From: Rhabdophis nuchalis
Taxonomy: Eukaryota > Chordata > Lepidosauria > Squamata > Natricidae
Reading direction: 5' to 3'
Length of the DNA stretch: 64,000 nt
NCBI GenBank assembly: GCA_039707465.1
Contig: CM077648.1
Span: forward strand, 72,745,619 to 72,809,618
The translations under genes were made by a program, and so were the position numbers. Shown one piece after another: positions 43,537 through 54,950 of this stretch. Within the stretch, counting starts at the first letter, position 1, and every line of letters begins with the position of its first letter. The notes below the pieces were generated by a model, which ran no database searches, had not been told where the DNA came from, and saw nothing but the letters and a program-made list of their open reading frames with translations.

Positions 43537-44789
43537 CTTCAACATTCCGCTTCTGCATTTTAAGATTAACTACTGATCAGCTGGGCAAACGATGTACATA
43601 CAATTACAACAGAGATTCTTCATCCCTATTTAAAACATAGCAAATCCTTGGTGTACTGTTTCAGGACAGTAATTCACTGGAGAAGAATTGTGAGAAGAGT
43701 CGTGTTATGTAACCTCTTCAGCATGAATGTGATAGTTATGGTGGCATGGAAGAAATTTTCTTTTCAGTACAGTGTGGACACCTGTGGGAGACCATCAATG
43801 GCGCGCTCCATGGGAGGCTTCTGAAAATTGCATGTATCCTGCTGATTGTGCATTTGTTCAATGTTGGACCAACTCCAGGAACCTAAAACCTTCTTAGTAT
43901 GAGCAGTTATTAAAAAAAACTGTCCAGATGTTCAAACTTCTATAATATTATGTAGATTGACAAATACTTTTTGCATTAGAGCTGATTAAAAGACAATGCT
44001 AGTAATGATACAATAATGCAGTTCTGTTGATAAAATTATACCTTCTGAAAAAATTTTGAGCAGTGAACAAGCCTCATGCATTCTGCCTGCCATAATCACT
44101 GAAGGAAACTTTTCACATGTAAAGCATTCTTGATGGTTGTCAACAAAGATTTACGAATACTTATTTAATTGGGTTTTTTAGGGCTTCAAATATGCTGATG
44201 AATACAAATGCTTGTCTCTACTGGCTTTCGGTGCCCCAAGGACCCAGAAATGGAGAAAGGGAGGAGTTCCTCAATTGTCTGGCTCACAAAACATACAAAT
44301 CCATAAAATATGGCTTACAAATTACAATGGGCGGATTCACAAATATCTGTATGGTTTAAAATGAGGTTGAATGCAGGCAAAGAGTTATACACCATATATT
44401 ATCTGATAGTATTTTTCAATATGATGATCTCCAGATGTGTCAGCTTCAAGATGCATTAGACTATGATATTCAACTTCACCAGGGATGCTGCTTTTTGAAA
44501 GTGGTGGGCACTGAAGTCCAGCATAATGGTAAAGGATGTTGACTGTTGTTTGTTCAATAATATCTAGAAGACTACAAGCTACCACCCCTTGTCTGAAACA
44601 GAAACTTAACCTTGCTGACACTCAATATTTCTAATAGGATGGCAGAGGAAAAGAGTACAATGTAGTATATAATTTCTATTTGTAAATTTATTACTTGTGT
44701 GTGTGTGCGTGGTATTGTTGTTTAGATTTAATATAGTCATCCACTCCAATTTTTCTTCCTATTGTGGTTTATTGTAGCTCTATTTCACC
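43537..44789. other. No feature recognised
   Basis: About 1.25 kb of AT-rich DNA, with a possible remnant of a palindromic MITE near 44430-44530 that is too weak to call and a short GT run at 44697-44706. Confidence 0.35.
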
Positions 44790-44832
44790 CAAAGGTAAAG
44801 GTTCCCCCGCACATGCATCCTAGTCATTTCCA
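44790..44832 (-). mobile_element. Sauria-SINE/BovB-type 3' tail fragment
   Basis: The minus strand reads 'atgactaggatgcatgtgcg' then 'ggggaacctttacctt', matching the 3' end of the SINE at 58726-59053. Confidence 0.6.
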
Positions 44833-45615
44833 GATCTATATCACTTAGGTGACATTTAATTTCTTTTGTTGTGAGATTTTGTGAAAAAAATAGCTAATAA
44901 AAAAAAAAGCAATTACATTAGCATTAGAGTGACAGTCCCCTGTCACTGCAATTATGGGAATCAAAATAATAGATTTATAACTGCTGACAAACGCAACATC
45001 TCCATTTATTTCACTTCCAAGGACATTTTTAAATGACAGATACATTCCTATAGCTTAATCTAGAAGAACATTTTCTGTATAACTGGACTTGGATTTTTAA
45101 AAAAATCCCATCATTTCTAACAAACTTATTTAGTTTAAATTAAAGTTGACATGAAATCTGAAGTGGAATGATAGTGGAAGATTTTCTTTTGATTCCGAGA
45201 GAATTCATATTATCAATTTTGATTTAATAACTTTCATCATGTCATGCCAACATTTGATCTCTTGGATTTTTAACACACCATTACTTAGAAACACCTTTAC
45301 CTATTCATTGTTTGCTAGTTGAATAAAATTTTATCCTTAGGGCAACAATTTTAAGCATCTTATTTTTAGTGAGGCACATATTCCTACCAAAGGAAACATG
45401 CAAATTGGTTGCTGTGTGCATTTTACAAGCACAGAGAAAATTGCATTTCAAAAACAGTATGCATCCAATTATAAAGAAATGACTTACAACAAGATGGCAA
45501 TAAGTGTTGGTGCCATAAAGACAACCTCAATTAATAGTTACAATGAGAAAGATACACCATAATATATATTAATTGCCTTTTCAAAATCTTCAACAGAGTG
45601 ATATAGAAGATATCA
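44833..45615. other. No feature recognised
   Basis: AT-rich DNA without identifiable elements. Confidence 0.4.
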
Positions 45616-45661
45616 CCGGGCCCGCCACAGAGGGGAAGGGCTCTCTCTGTGGCGGGCCCGG
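45616..45661 (+). repeat. 17-bp perfect inverted repeat at L2 5' junction
   Basis: 'ccgggcccgccacagag' (45616-45632) and its exact complement at 45645-45661, 12-nt spacer. Confidence 0.95.
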
Positions 45662-45952
45662 CCCTCTGGAACGACCTTCCCCCCGATATTAGAACCACCA
45701 CGGACCTCCGCTCCTTCCGCCTGAAATTGAAGACTCATCTTTTCCGCCTGGCCGGCCTAGGGTAGTCTCTCTCTCTATGGGTTTTCAAATGTATATTTAT
45801 ATTTAGTGGGGATTTTTAGTTAAGGGATTTTAGCACAGGAATTAGTTTAATCTGTTTTAAATTGGTATGTATTTTGTATATTTATTGCTTTTATTCTCCC
45901 TGTGCACCGCCCCGAGTCCCTGTGGGGAGAGGGAGCGGTCAATAAATTCAAC

Positions 45953-46019
<67 letters not shown>
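45616..46019 (+). mobile_element. L2 LINE 3' fragment with 5' foldback and (ATT)n tail
   Basis: Covers the L2 C-terminal 'gggcccggccctctggaacg' (WNDLPP equivalent) block, the end of the ORF, the 3' UTR 'ctgtgcaccgccccgagtcc' and about 22 ATT units (45953-46019). Its first 46 bp form a 17-bp perfect inverted repeat. Confidence 0.88.
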
Positions 46020-46021
<2 letters not shown>

Positions 46022-46369
46022 GATATGATTATCATTTTGTAAAGAGTAATGAATCCCCCCCCTCCCAAGAGACCCATGTGTAATCAATGGCATTCTGACC
46101 TAACAGTAAGAGGCAGAAACATTTCAATTCACATACATTTTCTAAATGGCCTTTTAGAAAATGACATTTTCTAAATTCCTTTTATTGTAGTCTCCTTTGT
46201 CATGAAGCAAGTTTGTCTGCTCTCATGCTTTAGAAGCCTTTTTTAAAACAGCGTTTTAAGTTTTAAGGTAGGACCTTATTTCCAGCTTTTCAGAATAAGT
46301 GTTTACAAATGAGAAAACATTTTCCATTCCACTGTTTCTGTTTTTCAGCATATCATATTTTCTTCATTG

Positions 46370-46745
46370 TTAGGAATGCCCTGTATACTGCTCCAGGTCC
46401 TTTCAGCCAAGGAATGTTGGCTGGTGAGGACCAGGAAACATCCTTTTTCTCTCCTAGTGCTTGCACTCTGGAATCTCTCCCTCCTGAAATTAGGATAACC
46501 CTGGTTGTGTTCATCATTTGTAAAGTCTTGAAGATCTGGTTACATACCCTCTCTGGGATGTGTGAAGAATGCCGTTTCCTAGCTATGTTTGACACCAATA
46601 GATTATAATATCTCTTGGCTGCTATTTGTTATGTAATTTATTTTTGTGTAATGTATTTTAACTCTTTTAATTGTTTTTATGATTGTTGACCCTCCAGAGT
46701 CACTGGTTTGAGGTGGGTGGTTATACAAATTTATTAAGATAACAA
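46370..46745 (+). mobile_element. Diverged LINE 3' end (L2-like)
   Basis: Degenerate coding 'tgcactctggaatctctccc' (LE-SLPPEIR, resembling WNDLPPEIR) with LKIWLHTL, then a UTR 'gaccctccagagtcactgg' and 'gttatacaaatttattaaga'. Older than the other L2 fragments. Confidence 0.5.
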
Positions 46746-46803
46746 CGGCTCTAGAAGTTACACCAATTATATAATGGACTGCCAGAAAAATTAGTAGTTT
46801 GGA

Positions 46804-46965
46804 ACTGTTTCTCAATCTTGACAGCTTTAAGATGTGTGGACTTCAATTCCCAGAATTTTTACTGGGAAATTTTGGGAGTTACATTGTTGTTATTTTAAAT
46901 TTATTGGCTGCCTAAATTCCAGTGAAGTTTACACATCTTAAAGTTGTCAAAGATGAGAAACATTG
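46804..46965 (+). mobile_element. Palindromic hAT-like MITE, decayed
   Basis: Left arm 'actgtttctcaatcttgaca' pairs with right arm 'ttgtcaaagatgagaaacat'. The centre has 'ttcccagaatttttactggg'. TSD not preserved. Confidence 0.65.
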
Positions 46966-47599
46966 TTTTAGGGGAACAGTAGTATTAAGCTGAAATGAAA
47001 TACAATTTTGCCATTTGATCACAAAACACAGAGATGAGTTCAATCAATGGCCTTTCTATCTATTTTCAAAATGAATTACAAATTAGAGAACAACTTATAT
47101 AATAATCGTACATTAACTGTCAGCATTTTTTAGAAAAGGTTATTTTTTTAAGAAACTGGGAAAAAGTAATATTTGTAAGTTTTAATACACTCTTGCATTT
47201 ACTTGAATCTTAATTTTGTTATGCTTTCACAGCAGAAAAAATTAAGAGCTTTTTTATACCTTAGGCAAGAAATATAATATGACATAAATTTATTTCATGA
47301 TATGTTAGTATAAGTGATAAAAGATTATTTCCACAGAGCATCTTGCAATATTAATGATGGACATTAAGTTACAAGAAGCAGTAAATTTGTTTTAAATGCA
47401 GTTTTTTTATTACAGAGATTCAGTTATGGACAACTCTGATTATACTTACTGCATAATAAAAAATACTGTAGGCTTATATCATTCATTCTTAAGTACTTGC
47501 CTTCCAAACCCTTACATAAAAGTTTTTAATAACCACATTTTGCATTCTCATTTCAGGTTTACCATTCTGTTTTTCAGAATGATTCAGTACGATTACATT
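46966..47599. other. No feature recognised
   Basis: AT-rich DNA. The 94-codon frame at 47396-47680 runs into L2 3' UTR and has no domain. Confidence 0.4.
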
Positions 47600-48068
47600 A
47601 TTCAATTTAATTCAATTTATTCGACTTATTATCCGCCCCCTCTCCCCGAGGGGACTTGGGGCGGTGCACAGGAAATATAAAAACACAATATATCACAGAA
47701 TAAATACATAAATATTTAAAACTATATTAAATTAACACCCTGTGCTAAAATCTACCCCATTAAAACTAATCCATAAAACCCAATGTACAAATTTCTCTGC
47801 TAAAACTAAGGCTAGGTACGGTAGGTTAGGCCAGGCCGGCCTGTTGGAAAAAATAGGTTTTTAGTTGCTGGCGGAAGGAGCGGAGGTCCGTGATAGATCT
47901 AAGTTCGGGGGGTAGGTCGTTCCAGAGGGTAGAGCCTGCCACAGAGAAAGCCCTTCCCCTGGGCGTCACCCATTGGCATTGCCTAGTGGACGGCACCCGG
48001 GGAAGTCCCTCTCTGTGGGAGCGAATCGGCCGAAGGGATGTGTGGGGTAGGATGCGAGCCCGCAGATC
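47600..48068 (-). mobile_element. L2 LINE 3' fragment
   Basis: Minus strand: LRARILPHTSLRPIRSHREG, then STLWNDLPPELRSITDLRSF and KTYFFQQAGLA, followed by a 3' UTR 'cctgtgcaccgccccaagtc' and an (AATTG/AATT)n-like tail near 47600-47625. The 5' edge abuts a perfect 20-bp palindrome at 48065-48084. Confidence 0.87.
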
Positions 48069-48084
48069 ATTTATATAAATGATC

Positions 48085-48444
48085 AAGGAGTCATTGCCTT
48101 TAATAATTATCAATGTCTATTTTGGCTATTAGTTCTTCATATATATAAAAAGGGAATAAATAGAATAAAGTGAAGTGAACCATCCCTGACTAAAATTTCA
48201 TAAATATTGAAATTCTGTACTCTGTACCAACTGAATATTTTGAGACATCTTTAATGTCAAATTGAGTGCAATGTCCACAGAACATTTATTAACAGGGTAA
48301 AATTGATTCTTTTCAGATGACGTTCATACATTTTTAATACAGAAGTAGGATAATAATATTATAAATAAACAGATGTATCTAAGCCGAATAAGAATGTATA
48401 GCCATCACTTGCACTTTCCCAAGGCTGACTAGAGTAGCCCTTAT
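48085..48444. other. No feature recognised
   Basis: AT-rich spacer between two L2 fragments. Confidence 0.4.
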
Positions 48445-49052
48445 CAATCAATCAATCAATCAATCATTTAATACTTATAAACCGCACCCTCTCCCCATGG
48501 GGACTCGGGGCGGTGCACAGGTAGAATAAAAACAGTAAAAAACATACAAACATCAATAAATATACAAACAATTAAAAGCAAATTAAACACAGCCTGTGCT
48601 AAAATCCCATTTAGCTAACTAAACTAAAATTTACCCAATAAAAACCCTAGACAGGGGGACTATCCCAGGCCGGCCAGACGGAAAAAGTAAGTTTTTAATT
48701 TAAGACGGAAGGAGCGGAGGTCCGTGGTCGTCCTAATATCGGGGGGAAGGTCGTTCCAGAGGGCCGGGCCTGCCACAGAGAGAGCCCTTCCCCTGGGTGT
48801 CGCCCGCTGACACTGTCTAGTGGACGGCACCCGGAGAAGTCCCTCTCTGTGGGAGCGAATCGGCCGTGAGGATGTATGAGGCAGGATCCGATCCCGCAGA
48901 TAGCTAGGTCCCGAGCCATGGAGCGCTTTAAAGATGATAATTAACACCTTGAAGCGCACCCGGAAGACGACAGGTAGCCAGTGCAGCTCGCGCAAGAGCG
49001 GTGTTACATGGGTAGACCTTGCGGTCCCCATAATTGCTCGCGCGGCTGCATT
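48445..49052 (-). mobile_element. L2 LINE 3' fragment with (TGAT)n tail
   Basis: Minus strand: RELHWLPVVFRVRFKVLIII, ALHGSGPSYLRDRILPHTS, WNDLPPDIRTTTDLRSF, KTYFFRLAGLG, stop at 48660, UTR 'cctgtgcaccgccccgagtc', then a tail read on the plus strand as (TCAA)n at 48446-48467. The 123-codon frame is open. Confidence 0.88.
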
Positions 49053-50019
49053 CTTATCAGTTGATGCGTCTTCAAATCTTACAAAAACCCACAGACTATC
49101 TTGGGGTAGAAATATCTAAGATTCTCCCTTAATTAACTAATTAATTAATTAACAGTGAAAGACATATCATGCATACTGTAGTAGAATGATCAATGTGAAG
49201 GATCATAGGCATCCAAAGGAACATGTTGCTTTCATCAGGATGAGTACCATACCCAAAAACTGATTCAGAGAAATTAAACTGATTCAGTGAAGGGCATTGA
49301 AGCTAAAAATTAAGTTCCATAAAGAGAAAATGAAGATGTTAAGTGTGCTCAACTTTGAGGAAAGATGATGGTGTGGGGATATATGACACCAGACTTCAAG
49401 ATCTCACATAAAAGCAGGCAAACCATATTATTTTTCATTCAAGACCACAGGACTATGAATAAAGGATTTAAGTTACAGGAAGGCAGCTTTTAATTGAGTT
49501 TTAATTGAATATTTATACTAACTGAAAGAGTTTGATGGTTAATGAGTTAGAGAAAGATGGTTGGCTCACTATCAATGTATTCAGAGAGCCTAGACATTTA
49601 TCTGCTGAGCGTGTTTTCAGATGGATTTGGATTACTGCACTAAGGAGAGGGTTGCACTTGGCTCTTTTAATATTAAGATTCTATAGTAAACAATAGCTGT
49701 GTTTCTGTGCTATTCAGAGAACAGCAATTATACTGCCTTCGGTTGTTACATGATACTAAATTACTTGCAGGGTTCTAATTTTTGGAAATTTTCACTAAAA
49801 ATAATTTGAAATTCATGTATTTCCCAACCAGTCTTTTAAGAACATAGCCATAAAAAAAGTAAATTTGAATGCCCTTCTTATATTCTCTTTTGGTCAGGTT
49901 AAACTACGATGCATTTCATTAAACCCTCATGGTTTTTTTGCTTCTTGCATATTATATCTGACATCTTAATTTAAATGATCTGTGTAATCTAACACTGTAA
50001 TCTGGTATGTGTTCGGTGA
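49053..50019. other. No feature recognised
   Basis: AT-rich DNA; a short (TTAA)n run lies at 49132-49153. Confidence 0.4.
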
Positions 50020-50129
50020 TGCAATACCAAGAATTTAGAGGGCAAAAGTAGAAGACATTATATTGAAAGCTTGTAAAGTCTTTCAATATAATGTCTTCTA
50101 CTTTTGCCCTCTAAATTCTTGGTATTGCA
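50020..50129 (+). repeat. Perfect 50-bp inverted repeat, 10-nt spacer
   Basis: Arms 50020-50069 and 50080-50129 are exact reverse complements; the left begins 'tgcaataccaagaatttaga'. Spacer 'cttgtaaagt'. The nonamer 'cttgtaaag' occurs again at 50135-50143 just after the right arm. No TIR-element features or TSD. Confidence 0.98.
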
Positions 50130-50143
50130 TTCTTCTTGTAAAG

Positions 50144-51502
50144 AATACCACTAGTAAAGTAGCCTATATCATGTCAAGGCCATCATAAAATTAAACACAC
50201 TGTACTCATACAGTCACAGAACACAGTCATTATAAATTGATCCACATTTAGAAAATGTTTTAAATCCCAAAATTATGAAAAATACTAAATTTCATCTAAC
50301 ATAAGACACCCATAAATTTATTCTAAAGAGGTTCTTTTAAAATTATCCTTGCAAAAATTAAATTAGTGTTCCTAGACTCCCTCTACAGGTAGAAACGAAA
50401 ATATTTCATAATGAAAAATAAGACTTTATCTCTGTTGTTTTTTATTCGTTCCAAATATATAACATTTGTTAGTTTCAAATAAGTACAAACATTCATGGGT
50501 TTTTTTTGCTAAGACAGTTCAAAGTGCATTTGAATGCAAAAGAATTAAAAGTAGCAAACTTGAAGATATCACTACTAAGATGTTATATGAATATAGCTAG
50601 AATTCTAGGTTGTGACTTCACTACCTAAAGGATCTGCCTGTAAGCATTTAGTAATAAATCAGACAAGCAAATTCATAGTTCATTTTAATCACATATTTGT
50701 ATGCTGAGGTTCATGCATAGGCCTTGGTTTTGTCTTCTTACATTATATCTATTATCAAAGAGATATTCGATTAAAAACATGCAATCCATGAAAACAAGCC
50801 TAAAGGTTTATTCTCACGCACATGCACACTTACTTTTTTTTAGGTGTAGGCTTTTTAAATTTGTGTGTGCACATGTATTAGTTTTTTTAATTTTGTATAT
50901 TTTTTAGCTTTTAAAATTACTAACTGTAATTTTACCCTTCTTTTTCTGGTCTATGACGGTAGTAAAGATTTGATTGATTTAGCCTAAACTTTATTTTAAT
51001 TTAAAAAAAATAAAAAAATGGATTTGCTGCATCCCCTGTTTTATATGTATTTTAGAAAACCATAGTTAATTTGAATTGCTCAAAGTAATTAGAAATTTTC
51101 TTTTTAATTGAAGGGAAGGTCTTCTCCCTCTGTGAAACATAGCAGAAATTTAGGAAGACAAATGGCTTAAGAAAAATGGAATTCTATAAATAATTAGATA
51201 CAACAGTTACAGCTATGTATTTATAATCTAGCATATTGCTTGTGTTTATGTGTTCAAAGTGCCAAAATTCCATTCATAAATACGGAAGTATCACATTTAT
51301 CTTTACAAATAAGATGCTCATTTTTTAACAGATGTGGCTAGCCTGTCAAAATAATTTACAAGGATGACTGTAAATATGATTTAAAAATATCAAGAAGGTA
51401 ATTGGAATGGCATGCTCAAAGGAGGATACAGCTTCCATGGCCCCCTCTCCAGACCATCTTCTTGATGTCTTTACCACATCCACTTGCAGCTTTCCAGTAT
51501 TT
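50144..51502. other. No gene seen; possible LINE tail near 50950-50985
   Basis: AT-rich DNA. 'ggtctatgacggtagtaaag' followed by 'atttgattgatt' resembles a LINE 3' end. The 68-codon frame at 50701-50907 has no domain. Confidence 0.35.
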
Positions 51503-51680
51503 TATTTTAATATTTTTTATTTTTATCCAGCACATCTTTCTCCTATTTTCCCCACAAAACAAGTCTATGAGATAGGTTGGGCTGAGAGAGAGTTACTGGT
51601 CCAAAGTCACTCAGCCGGCTTTCATGGCTAAGGTGGGACTTGTACTTTCTAGCCTGGTGCCTTAAGCACTAGACCAAGTT
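51503..51680 (-). mobile_element. tRNA-derived SINE (CORE/MIR-like body)
   Basis: Minus strand: 'ggtctagtgcttaaggcacc' (A-box region), 'gaaagtacaagtcccacc' (B-box region), 'ggctgagtgactttggacca', then 'cccaacctatctcatagac'. Same family as at 5.35 kb. Confidence 0.65.
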
Positions 51681-51843
51681 CTGAGAATATAATATGGATA
51701 ATATAAATCAAACAAATATGCAACTAAGAGAATATCTGCATTTGCTGCTTGATTTATCAAGATGGGCTATCCACTGTTTATGAGTGCTGGAATGGATTAT
51801 TTTTGTCATCTACCTTCTTCCATCCCATTGTAAGTGTTGCGGT

Positions 51844-52150
51844 CCCTCCGATGCCAACCTAAGACCATGGAGCAATGCTTTCTTTTGATTTAATGACAGT
51901 CCTAACTTCTAATTGGCTATAGTGCCTGGCATCCCCCTCCTGTCCAGCAACTGGTCCCTGCCTCATGCAGCCATTTCATCCTGGGCTGTTCTCTGTTGGA
52001 AAATACGGCTTGATCTCCTGTTCTGATGTGTAGTTCTTGTATATTCTGCTTGTATTAAAAAATGAATGTCTGACCTTTGGACTGCCTCAGTTCTTTGAAC
52101 TTCAGGTTGGATTTTGACTTCTCCTTGGCACGTTCTTGCTGAAAGTGAAA
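51844..52150 (+). mobile_element. Possible LTR-like sequence, boundaries not found
   Basis: GC-elevated non-coding stretch starting 'gcggtccctccgatgccaac', with 'gtattaaaaaatgaatgtct' that could be a polyadenylation region. No matching TG...CA ends or TSD could be set, so this is tentative. Confidence 0.25.
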
Positions 52151-52404
52151 CTAAGCAGGCAGACTTTCTTTCCAGGATCTGGATTTACATTATTTTCCTC
52201 ATCTGCTGTTTATTTATTCAACCATGAATAAATATCACCTAATAACTGGTGTTGGGAGTTTGAAACCTGAAACAGGACAATGCCATTTTGTTTTCAGGGT
52301 GAAGTATATTTCCCTTGCTTCTCATCCCCACCTACTATACCTTAATGCTTCCTTCCTACCTAGATCTTTAAATTGCAATGTACACGCATTGGTATGGAAC
52401 TATA

Positions 52405-52803
52405 GGTAATTCACAACTTATGACCACAACTGAGCCCAAAATTTCTACTGTTAAGTGAGAAGTTTGTTAAATGAATTTTGGTCTATTTTATGACATTTCT
52501 TGCCACAGTTGTTAAGTAAATCACTGCAGTTGATAAATTAGTAACCTGGTTGTTAAGTGAATCTAAATTCCCCATTGACTGTGCTTGTCAGATGGTCGCT
52601 AAAAGAGGTCACATGACCCCTGGACACTGGGGCCATAAATATGAACCAATTGCCAAGCATCTGAAGCATCTGGAGCCTGATCACATGATCATGGGGATGC
52701 TGCTAAGGCTGCAATTGTGAAAAATGGTCATAATCACTTTTTTCAGTGCCATTGTAACTTTGAACAGTCACTAAATGAGCTGTTGTAAGTCAAAGACTGC
52801 CTG
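52405..52803 (+). mobile_element. Tigger/pogo-like MITE, ~400 bp
   Basis: Left end 'ggtaattcacaacttatgac', right end reverse complement 'caggcagtctttgacttaca', flanked by TA. The interior is the complement of the copy at 4782-5171 in part ('catgatcatggggatgctg'), so orientation is arbitrary. Confidence 0.72.
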
Positions 52804-52805
52804 TA

Positions 52806-54609
52806 TAAAGTTCCAATGAATTTTACTTTGCTTTTTATGAAGCTAAATTATCTGCATAAGTATGCAGATAATTATGCTGAATTGCTGCAGTTTCCATGGT
52901 CCTGGCAATGAAGTATCAACCTCTTCATTGCACTTTAATCATTACTGTATCCAATAAAGGGAGAAAGGGAAGAAAATATTTGCATTGGTGTCAAAGGGGA
53001 AGTGAATGCACATCCCATTCTTATGGGAATAAGAAGGGAAGTTGAAGGCAACCATGTATGTAAATGTCTAGGAAAGCAAAAGAAAAGAACTGAGACTAGT
53101 AAGGAGAAAATAATCTCTAAAAGAAAGGGGAAGCACTGGGAGAAACCCACCTACCACTACACATGCAGGGGCCAGCTAGCAAGTCCTGCCTTCCCACATT
53201 GGATGGAAAGAACAAGAAGCAAGAGAATTAGAACCTATGGTGACCAGGCTAGATTGAACACCAGTCACTGCAATCTTAACTGGATATTTGAAAAATCAGC
53301 TTCAGGGAAAACCAAGAGCTGCATGGAAAAGCAGCAGCTTAGGCTGCTGTACAGAATTGACCTAAATCAGAGAGCCATGCCATATCATTAACTTCTTTGG
53401 ATGCTTAGCTTACCTAGAAGCACTTTTACAGATTCCATTAGAAATGTAAGAGACTGGGGGTGTTATTGTCATGATTAAAAACAATAGCTGCCATTTTAAT
53501 TTCAATAATATTATAAAGTTGTAGCATAAAAGCATAAATTATTGAAATCAAATTTTATATTACTGCACTATAGCATTAAAATTTTAGAATTAATATTCCA
53601 AAACCAATAAAAAATGAATGCTTTCCAATGGAATTCCAAACATAAAAAAAACGTATGAAAGACTTTTATGAGTGGAAAACAGGGATTTTGAATTAACAAA
53701 CATGGGGGGATGGGGAGTAAAAAACATAAAAGTTTTTTTTTTAAGTATATAGTTTTGTAGACAGAGGGCAGCATGCTCAAACCAACAGTCAGCAATACTC
53801 ATCTCTGCAGATTTAATAAAAGCTAGCTTACCTATTGAAGAAATTCACATTTATAGCTTTACTATTATCCCTTTCATGGTCATGGTCCCACTAATCTGAG
53901 AATAAGCATCACTAAATTCAGTAGGATTTATTTCTGGTAGACAAAGTTATTTATTCCCAAAAAATTATTAAGCATAAATTTAAAGCAAAATAACTGCTTT
54001 CCAAAAGGAATGCAGGGCAATAGGAATTACAGAGACAAACCAATTATGCGTTACAAATGGCAACCATGACATTAATATCAATAATATTTAGGGAAGAAAA
54101 TTTGAAGAAGCTAAACGTAAATAGCTTTGTGAGTTGCGTTAACTCGCTTTTGGGAAAGCTTAGTTGTAAATTGACACTGAATATTAATCTTGAGTATTAA
54201 TGCTGCTTCTGCACCTTCTCTCCAGAGGTGAGCAAAGCCCCCAATATCTTGGCTTTCTTCCAAGGGGTCAAAACTTGGCTCTGCTGAGGGAGGTGGCACA
54301 GAGGACCAGGCAGCCATAGAGCTAGTTAATCCCTTAAGAACCCCACTGCTTGTAATAATCCAATGTTAATGGCTATTTTAGGACGTTTTCCTAAATAAAT
54401 CCCTACATTATTTTACTTTTTGGTTAAATTATGTTGTATATATAATATAAATAAATAAATATTTTTGCCTACTTGATTAAGGTAATTCAAGTTTAATCAA
54501 ACTCTTAAGAATATAACATTGTTTCTGCTTTCAGTTTCTGTTACAAAGCAGAATGTATCATACATTTTGGACTGAACCACTTAACTAAATAATTTTGACG
54601 TCCTTGTCA
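52806..54609. other. No feature recognised; one unsupported 129-codon frame
   Basis: About 1.8 kb. The open frame at 53002-53391 (plus) is Lys/Arg-rich and shows no domain or homology I recognise; its codon pattern gives no support. The rest is AT-rich. Confidence 0.4.
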
Positions 54610-54619
54610 TGAAAGGGGC

Positions 54620-54888
54620 ATTGGTCCTACCTGAGATGCCCTTTCTGAGTAGCTCTGGGTGAGTGCAAGAATGGGTTGTCTTGTCTGTTCTGCTTAGAGA
54701 CCGAGCTATCAACTTTGCGGCCATGCCCCGTCGTTACTCTCTCTGGCCCAGTTTCAGCGAGGACATAGCTGTGAATCACATCTCAATAGGGTTAAGTGGT
54801 AGCTCCTGGCTTCCGACCAAGCAGTCCCCAGGGTGGGGTTGCACTCTCCCGGAGCTACTCAGGGAAAGAGTGTCTCAGGTAGGACCAA
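54620..54888. repeat. DIRS terminal/internal complementary repeats
   Basis: 54620-54668 ('attggtcctacctgagatgc' at its start) is complementary to 54839-54888 ('tgtctcaggtaggaccaa' at its end), with a few mismatches. 'gtgcaagaatggg' also recurs directly at 54663 and 54918. Such split inverted repeats and internal complementary regions are typical of DIRS elements. Confidence 0.75.
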
Positions 54889-54950
54889 CACCCCTTCTCC
54901 TGAGTGCTTCCAGGAGAGTGCAAGAATGGGACTTATCAAAGCTGGCTAAT

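Noticed and set aside
53002..53391. 129-codon open frame, plus strand
   Set aside because: Lys/Arg-rich, no recognisable domain, no splice context or codon bias seen; kept only as a note.
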